The translations under genes were made by a program, and so were the position numbers. Shown here one piece after another: positions 32,516 to 43,700 of a DNA stretch of 64,000 nt; within the stretch, counting starts at the first letter, position 1, and each line of letters starts with the position of its first letter. The stretch comes from an uncultured Pseudomonadales bacterium (lineage in GTDB: Bacteria > Pseudomonadota > Gammaproteobacteria > Pseudomonadales > Pseudohongiellaceae), in contig CALTDI010000011.1 in NCBI GenBank assembly GCA_943842505.1, forward strand, positions 62,001 to 126,000, written 5' to 3'. Under the pieces are notes generated by a model. The model was not told the origin of the DNA. It saw nothing but the letters and a program-made list of their open reading frames with translations, and did not search any database.

Positions 32516-33982
32516 GTGTTAACTACAACCAATCGCTCGTTAACTAGTATATTCGCGAAACTATCTCAGGCTTGCGCTGCCATTTGCATCATGGCATTGC
32601 CAGCATTGGCCAATGCGCAAGCAGATCAGGTCACATTTCACAAAGACATCGAGCCTATCTTGCAGCGTAGCTGTCAGAACTGTCACCGTCCCGGCGGCGT
32701 GGGCCCAATGTCTTTAGTGTCTTTTGACGAAGTGGCGCCATTTGCTGGGTTGATCGAATACAAGACTGGCCTGCGCGATAGAGCCGGTGCAATGCCTCCC
32801 TGGTATATGGAAAAAGACATCGGAATCCAGGACTATAAATTCGATCCTTCATTGAGCGACGAAGAGCTGGCCGCCATCTCAACGTGGGCACGTAGCGGTA
32901 CTCCTCAAGGTGATCCAGCGGATGCGCCGGAGCCTCTGGTATTTAGTGACGACCAGAAGTGGACTGCCGGTCAGCCGGATCTTATCGTCAGCACAAACGA
33001 TGTTACCAAGCTGGCAGGTACGCCGGATTGGTGGGGTGAGATTGATAGAATAGCGATTCCTATCGAAGAAGATCGTTATGTGAAGTCTGTAGAAATCCTC
33101 GAAGTAAATGATGTGGACAATTCCTCAGGAACCGGTCGTGACACAGTAGGCGGCAGATTCATCTTTCACCACATGATTTGGTCAACCGCCGAGATAGACG
33201 AGAATGGTCAGCGCATCGCAGACACCGCGACCGGCTGGCCTGTACATGAAGTTGGCCGTAACGCGGACATCTTCGATGAGGATGGAGGGCGTTTACTTAA
33301 GGCTGGTACTTATCTAGTTTCCGACTCTGTTCATATGCACTCGAACGGTAAGGACACTACAGGGCATTTGGAAGTTGGTTTTCGTTTTCATCCCGTTGGC
33401 TACGAGCCAAAGTATGAGCGAGCTACTCTAGGGCTGGGTAATGGCGTAGACATAAGTATTGCTGGAAATGAGGATGCTCAGGAGTTACATGCCTATACCG
33501 TTCTCCAAGATCACCTTAAGATAATTACATTCGAGCCGCACCTGCATGCTCCTGGTGAGCGTATGTGCCTGGAGGCTATTTGGGGCTACACGGTAGAGAC
33601 TCTCTCCTGTGTTGGCTACGACCACAACTGGGTTCGCGGCTATGCCTATGACAACGATGCACAGCCCTTGCTACCGAAGGGAACAATCCTGCACATCGTC
33701 GGATACATGAACAACACGGAAACAAATCCGAACGTACCTGACCCAAGGAATTGGCAGGGGTCCGGCAATCGATCCGTGACTAATATGTTCATCGACCTCG
33801 GAATGCGGGTAAAAATGAACGATGAGCAATTCTTCGAGGAAATGGAGAATCGCCGTCAGACGCTCAATCTTGGGCCTAACGATCATGTTATTGGTTGCCC
33901 ACTATGTTTGGCGCCGCTCGTTGCGCCGGTTACGAACTCAGATGAGTTGAATAATGAAGTTGCATTGCAGGAGACAAATTAG
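32516..33982 (+). CDS. Exported c-type haem protein with Cu-monooxygenase-like region (cassette 1, first gene)
   Basis: The 488-aa product has a signal peptide ending near ANAQA (about 36). A cytochrome c-like segment follows with haem motif CQNCH (53-57) and methionines at VGPM (65) and GAMPP (93). A His-rich region follows: HH (218-219), HMH (273/275), H284, HLH (342/344) and M350. HH, HxH and Met sets resemble the two copper sites of PHM/DBH-type ascorbate-dependent monooxygenases, so a copper oxidase or monooxygenase fed by the haem is inferred. A CPLC motif (461-464) is near the C-terminus. GTG start with CGGAGGG upstream. The next gene begins 2 bp later. A paralogue lies at 47.2 kb. Confidence 0.75.
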   Translation: MLTTTNRSLTSIFAKLSQACAAICIMALPALANAQADQVTFHKDIEPILQRSCQNCHRPGGVGPMSLVSFDEVAPFAGLIEYKTGLRDRAGAMPPWYMEKDIGIQDYKFDPSLSDEELAAISTWARSGTPQGDPADAPEPLVFSDDQKWTAGQPDLIVSTNDVTKLAGTPDWWGEIDRIAIPIEEDRYVKSVEILEVNDVDNSSGTGRDTVGGRFIFHHMIWSTAEIDENGQRIADTATGWPVHEVGRNADIFDEDGGRLLKAGTYLVSDSVHMHSNGKDTTGHLEVGFRFHPVGYEPKYERATLGLGNGVDISIAGNEDAQELHAYTVLQDHLKIITFEPHLHAPGERMCLEAIWGYTVETLSCVGYDHNWVRGYAYDNDAQPLLPKGTILHIVGYMNNTETNPNVPDPRNWQGSGNRSVTNMFIDLGMRVKMNDEQFFEEMENRRQTLNLGPNDHVIGCPLCLAPLVAPVTNSDELNNEVALQETN

Positions 33983-33984
33983 AT

Positions 33985-34974
33985 ATGCAAAGTTTACAAA
34001 TAAAAGGTGCGAGCAAAGCTATTAGGTTGTTCGTGTTCGCGCTTGGTGCTGTTGTTTTATCACCGCTGGTTTTGGCAGATACATACCGCAGCGGTCAGCA
34101 CGTAGAGCCGGCCTTCGAGGGTTGGCGACCAAACGAAGATGGTACTTTTAACCTGATGTTTGGTTACATGAACGAGAACTGGGAAGAAGAACCCAATGTG
34201 CCGGTAGGTGAGGATAATATGTTTTCTCCAGGCGATGCCGATCGCGGTCAGCCTACGCACTTTCTTCCGCGGCGAAATCGCTTTACCTTCGAGGTACAGG
34301 TTCCCTCCGATTGGGGAGATAGAGAGCTTGTATGGACGCTGAATGTAAATGGTGTCGAGCGCAAGGCTTATGGAACTCTGAAGGCCGATTATCTGGTGGA
34401 TAATATGGTGATTGCCTCTGAGACCGGTTCTCTCGGCGCTGGCACCAGTAGTCCGGAATCCCGAGCCAATGTTCCGCCAGTTGTTACTGTTCAGGGTGAT
34501 GATATTCGCACTGTGAGAGCGGGTGAGCCTCTGACCTTGCGTACACATGTCGCTGACGACGGACTGCCAACACCGTCTAATCCAGTTGAGGAGGCTAGGC
34601 GATTTGCTGAGTTTGCTGGTGGCCCTCTTGCTGCCGCTTTGGTGACTGAAGACAACGTGCGACAGCGCTTATTGATGTCTCCCCCAGTCAAGGTAACGGT
34701 CGATAAGACCAATGGCCTATTTCTTTCCTGGAATGTTTACCGCGGTGCGGGGAAGGTGACCTACAACCCTCAGATGCCTAAGCCATGGGAAGACACACGT
34801 GCGGGATCGAACTCTCCGTGGGGATCTCTCTGGGAGCCAACTCCACCCCCTGCAGATGGTATGTATGAGGTAGACATCACGTTTGACGAGCCGGGCACCT
34901 ATGTTCTATGGGGCCGGGCAGACGACGGTGGTTTGTATCACGATGCCTATATTACGGTGAATGTGACTGAATAG
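33985..34974 (+). CDS. Exported protein of unknown family, partner in cassette 1
   Basis: The 329-aa product has a signal peptide ending near LVLA (about 31). The mature part looks beta-rich, with conserved blocks GYMNENWEEE, PVGEDNMF, RGQPTHFLPRRNRFTF and a C-terminal strand pair DITFDEPGTYVLWGRADDGG that resembles an Ig-like or cupredoxin-like edge. No cysteines or haem motif are seen. I do not recognise a named family. It starts 2 bp after the haem protein gene, and the same pairing recurs at 48.7 kb, so the two probably form a periplasmic complex or pathway. Confidence 0.7.
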   Translation: MQSLQIKGASKAIRLFVFALGAVVLSPLVLADTYRSGQHVEPAFEGWRPNEDGTFNLMFGYMNENWEEEPNVPVGEDNMFSPGDADRGQPTHFLPRRNRFTFEVQVPSDWGDRELVWTLNVNGVERKAYGTLKADYLVDNMVIASETGSLGAGTSSPESRANVPPVVTVQGDDIRTVRAGEPLTLRTHVADDGLPTPSNPVEEARRFAEFAGGPLAAALVTEDNVRQRLLMSPPVKVTVDKTNGLFLSWNVYRGAGKVTYNPQMPKPWEDTRAGSNSPWGSLWEPTPPPADGMYEVDITFDEPGTYVLWGRADDGGLYHDAYITVNVTE

Positions 34975-35005
34975 GATTGGCCCGGTAGTTCAAGCAAAGC
35001 TAATT

Positions 35006-35033
35006 AAAAGGGCGGTTTACCGCCCTTTTTTTT
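35006..35033 (+). terminator. Rho-independent terminator of cassette 1
   Basis: Ten-base stem AAAAGGGCGG (35006-35015) / CCGCCCTTTT (35020-35029) with a TTTA loop and eight T. It lies about 30 bp past the second gene of the cassette. Confidence 0.9.
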
Positions 35034-35230
35034 GTGTGAGATTTGTACCGCGGAAGTAATTTTCTATAGTGCTACGTTTGTTGCCTTGTGCTCATTCTTC
35101 TGCCTGACCCTTTGCAGTATGTATTTCGTGTTCACATCGCCCAGTCAGTTTACGGCGTCTGCTAGCGATATTGATGCTGCACGGCGAATTGAATAAATCG
35201 GCAACTTATCATCAGATCAGAGACATCATA

Positions 35231-35311
35231 ATGAGTATCATGATCCTCATAATCTGTTTGGTAGGCAGCTACTTAGCATTGTTCTACCTAGCCTTCGGCA
35301 TACTTGATTAG
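35231..35311 (+). CDS. Possible 26-aa single-helix membrane peptide
   Basis: ATG at 35231 to TAG at 35309-35311 encodes a strongly hydrophobic peptide beginning MSIMILIICLVGSY and ending AFGILD. The ribosome-binding site is weak and there are no neighbours within 200 bp on the same strand. The rest of the 34975-35341 gap holds only the cassette 1 terminator. Confidence 0.3.
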   Translation: MSIMILIICLVGSYLALFYLAFGILD

Positions 35312-35341
35312 GTTGTACTATTGAATCATTAAGCGCCGCGG

Positions 35342-38300
35342 CTACATATTTCGGCGGTACTGTCCTCCGACCTCGAAGAATGTGTCAGTGATTTGACCCA
35401 GACTGCAGTAGCGAACTGCGTTCATCAATTCTTCAAACACGTTCTCGTTGCTGATGGCGGCAGCGCGCAACCGCTCCAGTGCTTCAGCTGATTCGTTGGC
35501 GTTTCGGGCCTTGAACTGCGCCAGACGATTTATCTGACTCTGTTTCTCAGCATCGGTAGAGCGCGCTAACTCGATCTCCGGCTGCGATTCCGATTCTGGA
35601 TTGAGGAAGGTGTTAACACCGATCAGTGGCAGGCTGCCGTCATGTTTTCGATGCTCATAGAGCATCGACTCGTCTTGAATCTTACCGCGTTGATATCCAG
35701 TTTCCATCGCGCCCAGTACGCCGCCGCGTTCGGAAATACGTTCGAATTCCTGTAGTACCGCTTCCTCAACCAGATCGGTCAGTTCCTCGATGATAAAGGA
35801 ACCCTGGTTGGAGTTCTCATTGACCGCCAGGCCCCACTCCTTATTGATGATCAGCTGTATCGCCATGGCTCGCCGCACCGATTCCTCGGTAGGTGTGGTT
35901 ACGGCCTCATCGTAGGCGTTGGTGTGTAGGCTATTGCAATTGTCATAGACCGCGATCAATGCCTGCAGTGTAGTGCGTATGTCGTTGAAGGACATCTCCT
36001 GAGCATGCAGTGACCTGCCTGAGGTTTGAATGTGGTATTTCAACTTCTGACTTTGTTCGCTCGCGTTATATTTAAAGCGCATTGCGGTAGACCAGATTCG
36101 GCGTGCGACCCTGCCCAGTACCGTGTATTCGGGATCCATTCCGTTGGAGAAAAAGAACGAAAGATTGTGGGCGAAATCGTCAACCTTCATGCCGCGGGCA
36201 ATATACGCTTCGACGAAAGTAAAACCGTTAGATAGGGTGAACGCCAGCTGCGAGATCGGATTCGCGCCTGCCTCGGCGATGTGGTATCCCGAGATAGATA
36301 CCGAATAGAAGTTTCGAATCTTATTCGCGCTAAAGTATTCCTGAATGTCGCCCATTAGCTTGAGGCTGAATTCGGTGGAGAAGATGCAGGTATTCTGCCC
36401 CTGGTCTTCCTTAAGAATATCTGCCTGAACTGTGCCGCGAACATTCTCTAAGGCACGCGCCTTTATTATTTGGTACTGACCGTCATTGGGTGCAGCGCCG
36501 TTCTCGCTTCGAAATTGATCGAGCTGTTGATCTATGGCGGCATTCATATACATGGCCAGTATCGTCGGCGCCGGGCCATTGATAGTCATAGATACCGATG
36601 TGTTAGGGCTGCTTAGGTCGAAGCCCTTGTAGAGTTCTTTCATGTCGTCGAGGGTGGCAATCGACACGCCAGAATTCCCAACCTTGCCATAGATGTCCGG
36701 CTGCGTGGCCGGGTCGAAGCCATATAGAGTCACGGAATCGAAGGCGGTAGAAAGCCTCTTCGCCGCCGAATGTTCAGAGAGTTGTTTGAAGCGACGATTG
36801 GTGCGAAACGCATCGCCTTCTCCGGCAAACATGCGTGTCGGATCTTCAGACTCACGCTTGAATCGGAATACGCCAGCGGTAAAGGGGAAGCGCCCCGGTA
36901 CGTTCTCAAGTAATAGCCACTGCAATAGTTGGCCATGGTCTTGATAGTTAGGCAGTGCCACGCGGCTTATCTTCGTGCCCGAGAGTGAGGTACGAAATAG
37001 TGCGGTATGAAGTTCGCTATCGCGCACCTTAACGACATACTCGTCTTTGGCGTAGTCTACTTTCAGTTGTGGCCAAGCGTCTAGCAGGCGCTTCGCCTTT
37101 TCATCCATCGCACTGTCTTTGGCTGCGATCAGTTCGTCCAATACAGAGCTATCCTTAGAGTCCAAATCCAGCATGGCCTTGCTGGCGATGAGTTGCTGCC
37201 GCTCACGCGCTAGCTGTGACTGAGTTCGCACCTGCTCATGATAGTCGCGCACTATCTCCGCGATCTCTGCCAGATAGCGCTGTTGCTGCGCAGGAATTAT
37301 TAGGCTCGTCTGCGTCGATTTCTTCACGTTAATTGCTGCGATGGCTTGTTCGTAATCTGGCAGCCCATGTGTACGCAGTAGCGGTACCAGGGCCTGATAC
37401 AGGGCAGTTATTCCGTCATCATTAAACTTCGATGCGATCGTTCCGAAGACGGGCATTTCATCTGGCATCTGAGAGAAGGCTTCGCGGTTGCGTTGCACCT
37501 GCTTGCAAACATCTCTTAGCGCATCCTCGCTCCCCTTGCGATCGAATTTGTTGATCGCAAATATGTCGGCATAGTCGAGCATGTCGATCTTTTCTAGTTG
37601 GCTGGCGGCCCCAAACTCGGGAGTCATTACATACAGGGAAGTGTCTACGAAGGGCACGATGCCCGCATCACCCTGGCCGATTCCGGGGGTCTCGATAATG
37701 ATCAGGTCGAAGCCGGAGACTTTTATTGTGGCGACAATTTCGCTTAGCCTCTCGGGTATCTCGACGGAAGAATCTCTAGTGGCGACGGAGCGCATGAATA
37801 TATTTGGATGACCGATGGCATTCATTCGAATCCGGTCACCCAGCAAGGCGCCACCTGTCTTTTTTCTTGTGGGGTCGATAGCCAACACTGCAATTTTCAG
37901 GGAGTCGCTGCTGTCCTGACGAAAACGCCGTATTATCTCGTCCGTCGATGAGGACTTGCCGGCACCGCCGGTTCCCGTGATTCCGAGAATGGGTGTTTTC
38001 ACCTGAGTCGATGCTTGCTGTTTTAGGGATAGGAGTTCTAGATCGGCATATTCTTCATTCTCGATGCCGGTGATAACGCGGGTCAGGATGAGCCTGTCAC
38101 CCTCTCCCAGCTGTGTTAGATCGGGAGCGGCAGGGCGGCTCTTGCCGCTGCGGCAGCGATTTAGCATGTCATCGATCATGCCCTGCAGGCCGATAGTCTG
38201 TCCATCGTTAGGGGAGTAGATGCGGGTTACGCCATAGTCGTGTAATTCTTCAATCTCGGCGGGAATGATAACGCCGCCGCCGCCGCCAAATATTTTTATA

Positions 38301-38650
38301 TGATCGGCGCCCAGTTCGCGGAGTCGGTCTACGAGGTATTTAAAATACTCGATATGCCCGCCCTGGTAGGAGCTGATAGCAATTGCATCGACGTCTTCCT
38401 GAATTGCAGCCTCGACGATGTCCTGAACCGAGCGATTGTGTGCCAGGTGAATAACTTCGGCGCCACTGGATTGCAGAATGCGGCGCATGATATTGATTGC
38501 CGCATCGTGGCCATCGAACAGGCTGGCGGCGGTAACGAAACGAAGCCACTGTCGCTTCGATCGCGGCGCAGATGAAGTCTTCGCTGTTTCATTAAGAGAT
38601 GCTGCTGACAATGCTAGGCCCCTGATCTTACGCTCCGTCTTGAGGAGCAA
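35342..38650 (-). CDS. icmF: Fused isobutyryl-CoA mutase with GTPase chaperone (IcmF)
   Basis: B12-dependent isomerisation of isobutyryl-CoA and n-butyryl-CoA; some IcmF also act on isovaleryl- or pivalyl-CoA. The 1102-aa product has an N-terminal B12-binding domain with the cobalt-ligand motif FDGHDAA (45-51), a MeaB-like G domain with Walker [13 protein letters not shown] (about 223-234), and a mutase barrel with [16 protein letters not shown] and [16 protein letters not shown]. This order is the IcmF fusion, not methylmalonyl-CoA mutase. The start is TTG at 38650; no ATG precedes the B12 domain. It stands alone on the minus strand. Substrate choice cannot be fixed by eye. Confidence 0.9.
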   Translation of the reverse strand: MLLKTERKIRGLALSAASLNETAKTSSAPRSKRQWLRFVTAASLFDGHDAAINIMRRILQSSGAEVIHLAHNRSVQDIVEAAIQEDVDAIAISSYQGGHIEYFKYLVDRLRELGADHIKIFGGGGGVIIPAEIEELHDYGVTRIYSPNDGQTIGLQGMIDDMLNRCRSGKSRPAAPDLTQLGEGDRLILTRVITGIENEEYADLELLSLKQQASTQVKTPILGITGTGGAGKSSSTDEIIRRFRQDSSDSLKIAVLAIDPTRKKTGGALLGDRIRMNAIGHPNIFMRSVATRDSSVEIPERLSEIVATIKVSGFDLIIIETPGIGQGDAGIVPFVDTSLYVMTPEFGAASQLEKIDMLDYADIFAINKFDRKGSEDALRDVCKQVQRNREAFSQMPDEMPVFGTIASKFNDDGITALYQALVPLLRTHGLPDYEQAIAAINVKKSTQTSLIIPAQQQRYLAEIAEIVRDYHEQVRTQSQLARERQQLIASKAMLDLDSKDSSVLDELIAAKDSAMDEKAKRLLDAWPQLKVDYAKDEYVVKVRDSELHTALFRTSLSGTKISRVALPNYQDHGQLLQWLLLENVPGRFPFTAGVFRFKRESEDPTRMFAGEGDAFRTNRRFKQLSEHSAAKRLSTAFDSVTLYGFDPATQPDIYGKVGNSGVSIATLDDMKELYKGFDLSSPNTSVSMTINGPAPTILAMYMNAAIDQQLDQFRSENGAAPNDGQYQIIKARALENVRGTVQADILKEDQGQNTCIFSTEFSLKLMGDIQEYFSANKIRNFYSVSISGYHIAEAGANPISQLAFTLSNGFTFVEAYIARGMKVDDFAHNLSFFFSNGMDPEYTVLGRVARRIWSTAMRFKYNASEQSQKLKYHIQTSGRSLHAQEMSFNDIRTTLQALIAVYDNCNSLHTNAYDEAVTTPTEESVRRAMAIQLIINKEWGLAVNENSNQGSFIIEELTDLVEEAVLQEFERISERGGVLGAMETGYQRGKIQDESMLYEHRKHDGSLPLIGVNTFLNPESESQPEIELARSTDAEKQSQINRLAQFKARNANESAEALERLRAAAISNENVFEELMNAVRYCSLGQITDTFFEVGGQYRRNM

Positions 38651-38676
38651 TAGTCTAGCGCACTATGGGAGCTAGT

Positions 38677-39576
38677 TCACGGGGATATGGGGTGTTTGCC
38701 CAGAAAGTCGAGTATCGCCTCTGCGGTTTCCTGAGGCTTTTCCAGCCCTATTGCATGGCCGGCCGCCCGCAGGTTAACCAGGGTAATTCGATCGCCGAAT
38801 TCTTCCTTCATTAGCCTGCCATTCTCTGGCGGGGCAGTCTTGTCGTCTACGCCCTGGACTATTAACATGGGTCCGTTGCCACCTGCCCACCATTGCTCTA
38901 GTGGCGTAGCTCGGTTCGCCTGACTCTGGGAGCGCCGCGCGTCGGGCCAGTAATTTAAGCCTCTGACATAGTCCAGAACCAGCTCATCCTGAGTATGTGG
39001 TGAAAAGAGTGTTCGTTTTGCCAATTGAAATTTTTCGGTCTCGGACAGAGTTGAGTCACCCAACAGGCTGCCAAGCTCGCCTGGGGTGGTCAATGGCTTG
39101 GCGAGACCTCCCGCCGCAATGAGGGAGATGCTGGAGACTCGCTCGGGATAGTCGGTGGCAGCGGCGCGAGAGGTTCTATTGCCCAGTGCCCACCCAAGCA
39201 GATGTGCTTTTTCTAATTCAAGGGCATCGATAATGGCGATTAGATCTGCAGCATAGTCATAAAGTGTCAGTCCCTCCAGCTCGCCGGTGCTACCCATTAT
39301 CCCGCGCTGATTTACCGCGACGACACGGTAGCCGGCGTCGGCAAGAAGTGGAGCGAGATATTTATAGCGGCTAATATCGCCGCCGGAGCCGGGCAGGGCG
39401 ATTATGGTTTCATCATTGCTTAAGGTAGATTCCCACACATCGACCTGCAGCTGGGCATGTCCAATATCGATCGTTCTCTCGGCGCGTTCGGCGGCAAAGG
39501 CCGTGCTGCACAGGAGTAAGAAAAGCGGAATTACAAGTTTTTGTCGGACAGCAAAAAGCTGAATTTTCAGGTACAT
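38677..39576 (-). CDS. Exported alpha/beta-hydrolase-fold protein with Ala at the nucleophile position
   Basis: The about 299-aa product has a signal peptide ending near STAFA. The fold is clear: LPGSGGD oxyanion-hole loop, VAVNQRG, the elbow HLLGWALGNR, a VDDKTAPPENG acid loop and AAGHAIGLEKP carrying the terminal histidine. The elbow reads G-W-A-L-G, so the usual Ser is Ala. It may be a non-hydrolytic member, for example a lyase, a binding protein or an inactive paralogue. The ATG at 39576 is chosen for the GGGGAAAG just upstream; an in-frame ATG at 39588 lacks one. It lies 26 bp upstream of icmF on the same strand. Confidence 0.8.
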   Translation of the reverse strand: MYLKIQLFAVRQKLVIPLFLLLCSTAFAAERAERTIDIGHAQLQVDVWESTLSNDETIIALPGSGGDISRYKYLAPLLADAGYRVVAVNQRGIMGSTGELEGLTLYDYAADLIAIIDALELEKAHLLGWALGNRTSRAAATDYPERVSSISLIAAGGLAKPLTTPGELGSLLGDSTLSETEKFQLAKRTLFSPHTQDELVLDYVRGLNYWPDARRSQSQANRATPLEQWWAGGNGPMLIVQGVDDKTAPPENGRLMKEEFGDRITLVNLRAAGHAIGLEKPQETAEAILDFLGKHPISP

Positions 39577-39741
39577 TGCTTTCCCCATTTTGTGAACGAA
39601 GATTCAATCGATTGAGCTATGATTCTAGCACGCATAAGCGATTCGCCAAGTGCTTCGACTTCGCTGACAGGCTAACTCGCTAGCTCTCCTTCCTCCTTTC
39701 CTGCTTTAGGCTTTCCCAGATCTCTTCGGTATAGTGCGTCT

Positions 39742-40629
39742 ATGGAAGCCTGGATAGTATTTACATTACTAGCTGTCGTTATGCAGTCGGTTCGTACCGC
39801 CGCGCAGAAACAGGTCGCGCAGAGCATTAGCGTGCTAGCGGCAACGCTCGCGCGGTATCTATTTGGTTTGCCCTTTGCAGTTCTGTATTTTCTGGCTCTA
39901 AAGAATTTCTATCAAGGCGAAGCCATCACCGGCAACGCAGTCTTCTATCGTGCCGCAATTTTGGCCGCCGTAGCGCAGATCTTCGCCACCGTGTTTTTGA
40001 TTAAGGCGCTGACGCTGCGCAACTTCGCTGTTGGAACTGCCCTGGCGAAGACGGAGGCATTGCTAACGGCCATCCTCGGTGCCGTATTCTTTTCGGCAGT
40101 GCTAAGTGTCATGGCCTATCTATCGGTTCTTGTCGGCGTAGCGGGCGTTCTCGTCGCTAGTAACTGGCAGCTTAACCTGCGTGACCTGACAGAGAATGAG
40201 AGCATCAAGTATGGAGTCGGGGCGGGCCTTGGTTTTGCCCTGGCATCTCTATGGATTCGAGAGGCATCTCTGTCATTGCATGTGCCGAGGCTGTTGAGCG
40301 CATCTGCGGTGCTGCTATTTATGGTGAGCATTCAGACCGTAATGTGCCTGTTGTATGTATTGCTTAGGGAGCGCGATCAACTATTCTTGCTGATGATTCG
40401 ATGGAAGTCCTGCCTGTTCATAGGCTTCACTTCTCTGGCAGGTTCGGTGGGATGGTTTACGGCGATGAGCCTGCAGGATGCGGCGCTTGTCAAAACTCTC
40501 GGGCAGACGGAATTTGTAGTAACACTTCTAATAACCTACTTCTACTTCGGGGAAAGAATCACGTTGAAGGAATGCCTGGGTATCGTGCTTGTCGCGATAA
40601 GCCTTATTCTAGTAATCGCCGCGACCTAG
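39742..40629 (+). CDS. EamA/DMT-family membrane transporter
   Basis: The 295-aa product has about ten hydrophobic helices in two related halves, typical of the drug/metabolite transporter (EamA) family. The C-terminal segment FVVTLLITYFYFGERITL followed by a last helix is characteristic of the second EamA repeat. Substrate unknown. It is divergent from the alpha/beta-hydrolase gene and convergent with the TonB receptor gene. Confidence 0.8.
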   Translation: MEAWIVFTLLAVVMQSVRTAAQKQVAQSISVLAATLARYLFGLPFAVLYFLALKNFYQGEAITGNAVFYRAAILAAVAQIFATVFLIKALTLRNFAVGTALAKTEALLTAILGAVFFSAVLSVMAYLSVLVGVAGVLVASNWQLNLRDLTENESIKYGVGAGLGFALASLWIREASLSLHVPRLLSASAVLLFMVSIQTVMCLLYVLLRERDQLFLLMIRWKSCLFIGFTSLAGSVGWFTAMSLQDAALVKTLGQTEFVVTLLITYFYFGERITLKECLGIVLVAISLILVIAAT

Positions 40630-40701
40630 TCTAGCAATCCAATTTACTCTGAGCTGGCAGGTTCAAGTTACTAACGCGCTCAGTCAACTATTCCTAGACG
40701 C

Positions 40702-40730
40702 AAAAAAAGCCCAGCAATATTGCTGGGCTT
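40702..40730 (-). terminator. Terminator of the TonB receptor gene, possibly shared with the EamA gene
   Basis: Perfect inverted repeat AAGCCCAGCAAT / ATTGCTGGGCTT (40707-40730). On the minus strand it is followed by a T run (complement of 40702-40708), giving a good terminator for the gene ending at 40797. On the plus strand only TCTCTTC follows. Confidence 0.8.
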
Positions 40731-40796
40731 CTCTTCAAAGGATGTGTGCTTATAACTACAAGCACTTCTCCCTGTCTGCGCTAGAGTTTAGCGTCC

Positions 40797-43700
40797 TTAG
40801 AACTCATAGTTAACGCGTGCATAAAAAATGCGTCCAAATGGGTTCTGGATCTGCGAGATAGCACCGGCGATCATGCCAGTCTTCTGCGCTTCGCGATCAA
40901 ACACGTTGCGGGCACCAAGACTGATTGCTGCCGAACCTCCGAGCAATTCTAAATCACTATAGGTATAGAACATATCGGTCTGGGTCCATGCACGGACTAT
41001 GTCAGTACTAGTCCAGAGGTTTTCAGGGCGCAGGAAGCGTTGAAAGCTGAACTCGTTCGCGTCGAAGATCACCTCGTCGACGTAACGCACCGTTGCGTTA
41101 AAGCCGTGGTGTCCAAGCGACCAGCCGATGTTCGCATTCGCTCGCCACTCAGGAATAACCGGCACCGCGCCGTAGGAGTTATTCTGATTGCCCTTCGCCT
41201 CACGTACAGGCGTAAGAATAGACTCCTGCCAGGTGTAGGTGTCCACGTAGGTAGCATTTAAGCCTGTGCGGAAATTACCCCAGCTACCCAAGCCGAAAGC
41301 GTCCAGGTCGAAGCTGTAGTTAGCTTGGATATCCCAGGCTTTAACTAGCATGGTCGACGCGTTCGTCTCGCTGCGGTTGATGCGAGTGGTGGTTTCGATA
41401 TCCAGAGGGTCTCGCTGAATGCGCTTGTCAGATAGTGGGTTGTTTACCCAATCCGTCAGCTGGGCAACCGAAGGAAATGGATTCGCATCGGTAGCAACAA
41501 AGCCGGTTGCGCCCTGGAATTTTGCAAAATCCGCTCTCACGATGTCCTGAGTCGTGGTATCCACAATCCGGTCAACGAAGTCAGTTTCACTGTAGGTTAG
41601 ATGTATATCCAGACCATCCAGAGGCATTAAATCGATGCCGACTGAAATACTGTCCGAAGTCTCCGAAAACAGGTTCGGGTTACCCGTTCTACAGGAAGTG
41701 ATGAAGCCCGAGAACGTGGTGAACAGGTCATCCACGTTACTGAGGGCGCAGGAGTCTGGCGCATTAAGCTGATTCAGGGTTGGCACAATGAAGGCCTCGC
41801 CCTGAGTGGCGCGCAGTGTCACCCAGTCAGCAGGCGCGTAAGTGATGCCGAACTTGCTAACGACATCGCCCTGGCCAGTACTGAATTGCTCATCACGCAC
41901 CGAGGCGCTGAACTCGAGGTTATCAAGAATTGGGAACGAGAATTCGGCAAAGTACGAGTCACTGGTGCGGCTGAATTTTGTCGGATAGGCTCCGATACTA
42001 TTCAGGCGATCATCGCGCTGTTGATGAAAAGTAGGTACGTTCTCATCGGTTTCATCACGACGCTGATAGCCGAATGCTGCACCGATTGTGCCGCCCGGTA
42101 ACTCGAAGCCACCCGGGGCGATGGTGCCGTTGATGACCAGATCGAAGGTCTGCAGCGTGTCTTTGTCATCTACACGATCTCGTGTGTAGATAGCGTCTGC
42201 CACGGCCTGCGGAGTGCGCATCGGTGAGGCATCGGCAGCGCCGAACGGGTTGAAACAGGCGCCGGCGTCACGAACCTGGTCGCAATTGAGGCCCTGTTCT
42301 ACCGCGCTGAAGCTAAAGTGCTGAGTCTGCGCGCTAACTACATTACGCTGTCCGAACATATAGGTTGCAGAGCCTTCCCATCCGTCCAAATAAGGTACGG
42401 TAAAGTCGGCGCCGAAGGCGAGACGCATGTCGCGCTCGTCATTCTCTTTGCGGCTGATCTGGTCGCTACCGGGCCCGCCGAATATTGCTGGGTTAGTGTT
42501 GGCAAGGCCGAAGGGTAGCCAAGCACTACTAAAAGGCACGTCTTCGTTAAATGGCACGCCGCCGTTCGGGTCGGTAGCTATATTAGCGAATTGGTTATTG
42601 GCCAACACAACAGCGCCGTTTGCATCACGAAGAGGTTGCTGATTGCCATAGGGGTCGCTGAGTATCATGCCGTTGCCATCGAGCAATGGTTGAGCAAACA
42701 GCTCGCGGCCGTCACCCGCCATCGCCCTAAAAGGGTTGCCTGGCAATTCGCCGCGCACGGTGGGCAGATCGCCAAATCTCGTACCAGGATTTCCCTGATT
42801 CTGGCGTCCGTGGCCTTGCCATCTACCCCATAGAACCTGCCCTGACAGGGATAGGTCTTCATTCACTTCCCAATTGATATTGGAATACAGTGAGGCTTGG
42901 GTTTTCTGCTCTAGGAAATCTCTAGTGTCCGCGAAAGGAAACCAGCAACGTCCCAGTGCGAGAGTTCCAAATTTATTGCCTCCCTGTACCAGAGGGTCTG
43001 TGACCGGGTCTGTGCCACAGATAGGGTCTGGGGTGCTTCGGGTAGTCCCGAGCAGTGCGCCATTATCATCACGCTGTGGCACATTCCAGTTGGCAGGATT
43101 GGCACCACTGTTGTCGGTCAGGCCGGCTAGGGCGAGTTTGGGTCTATCGGTCCACTCTAGGGTACCGTTATGTCTGAAGGAGCCTGCTACTACGACATCT
43201 ACGCCGGCTCCAAGATCTTTGCCCCACAGAAACGATGTGGTCTGGTCTCTGAAGTCTCCGCGTGAATCTTCTTCGTTGAAATGTTCAATCTTGAGGCCTT
43301 CATAGGACTTGTAAGGCAGTATGTTGACAACGCCCGCCACGGCATCCGTGCCGTACAGTGCGGCGGCACCGTCTGTCACGATATCCATCTGCTGAATAGC
43401 GATGGCTGGCAATAACCATTGCACGTTAGGGTTGGTGACTCGCTTGCCATCTATTAATTGAAGCGTTGCCCTTGTGCCCAGTCCGCGCAGGTTGAAGGCG
43501 GCGCTGTTACTTGAGGCGCCACTGGCCTGAATCGAGTTGGTTACACCGGAGCCGTTGTTGAACGTCATGTTCTGAACAACCTGGGCCATATTCAGCGTGC
43601 CCTGTTGAACCAGATCATCGGCAGAAAGTGTGGTTATCGGCGAGGCGGCGATGATGCCCTCGCTGCGTCGGATATAAGATCCTGTAACAACGACCTCTTC

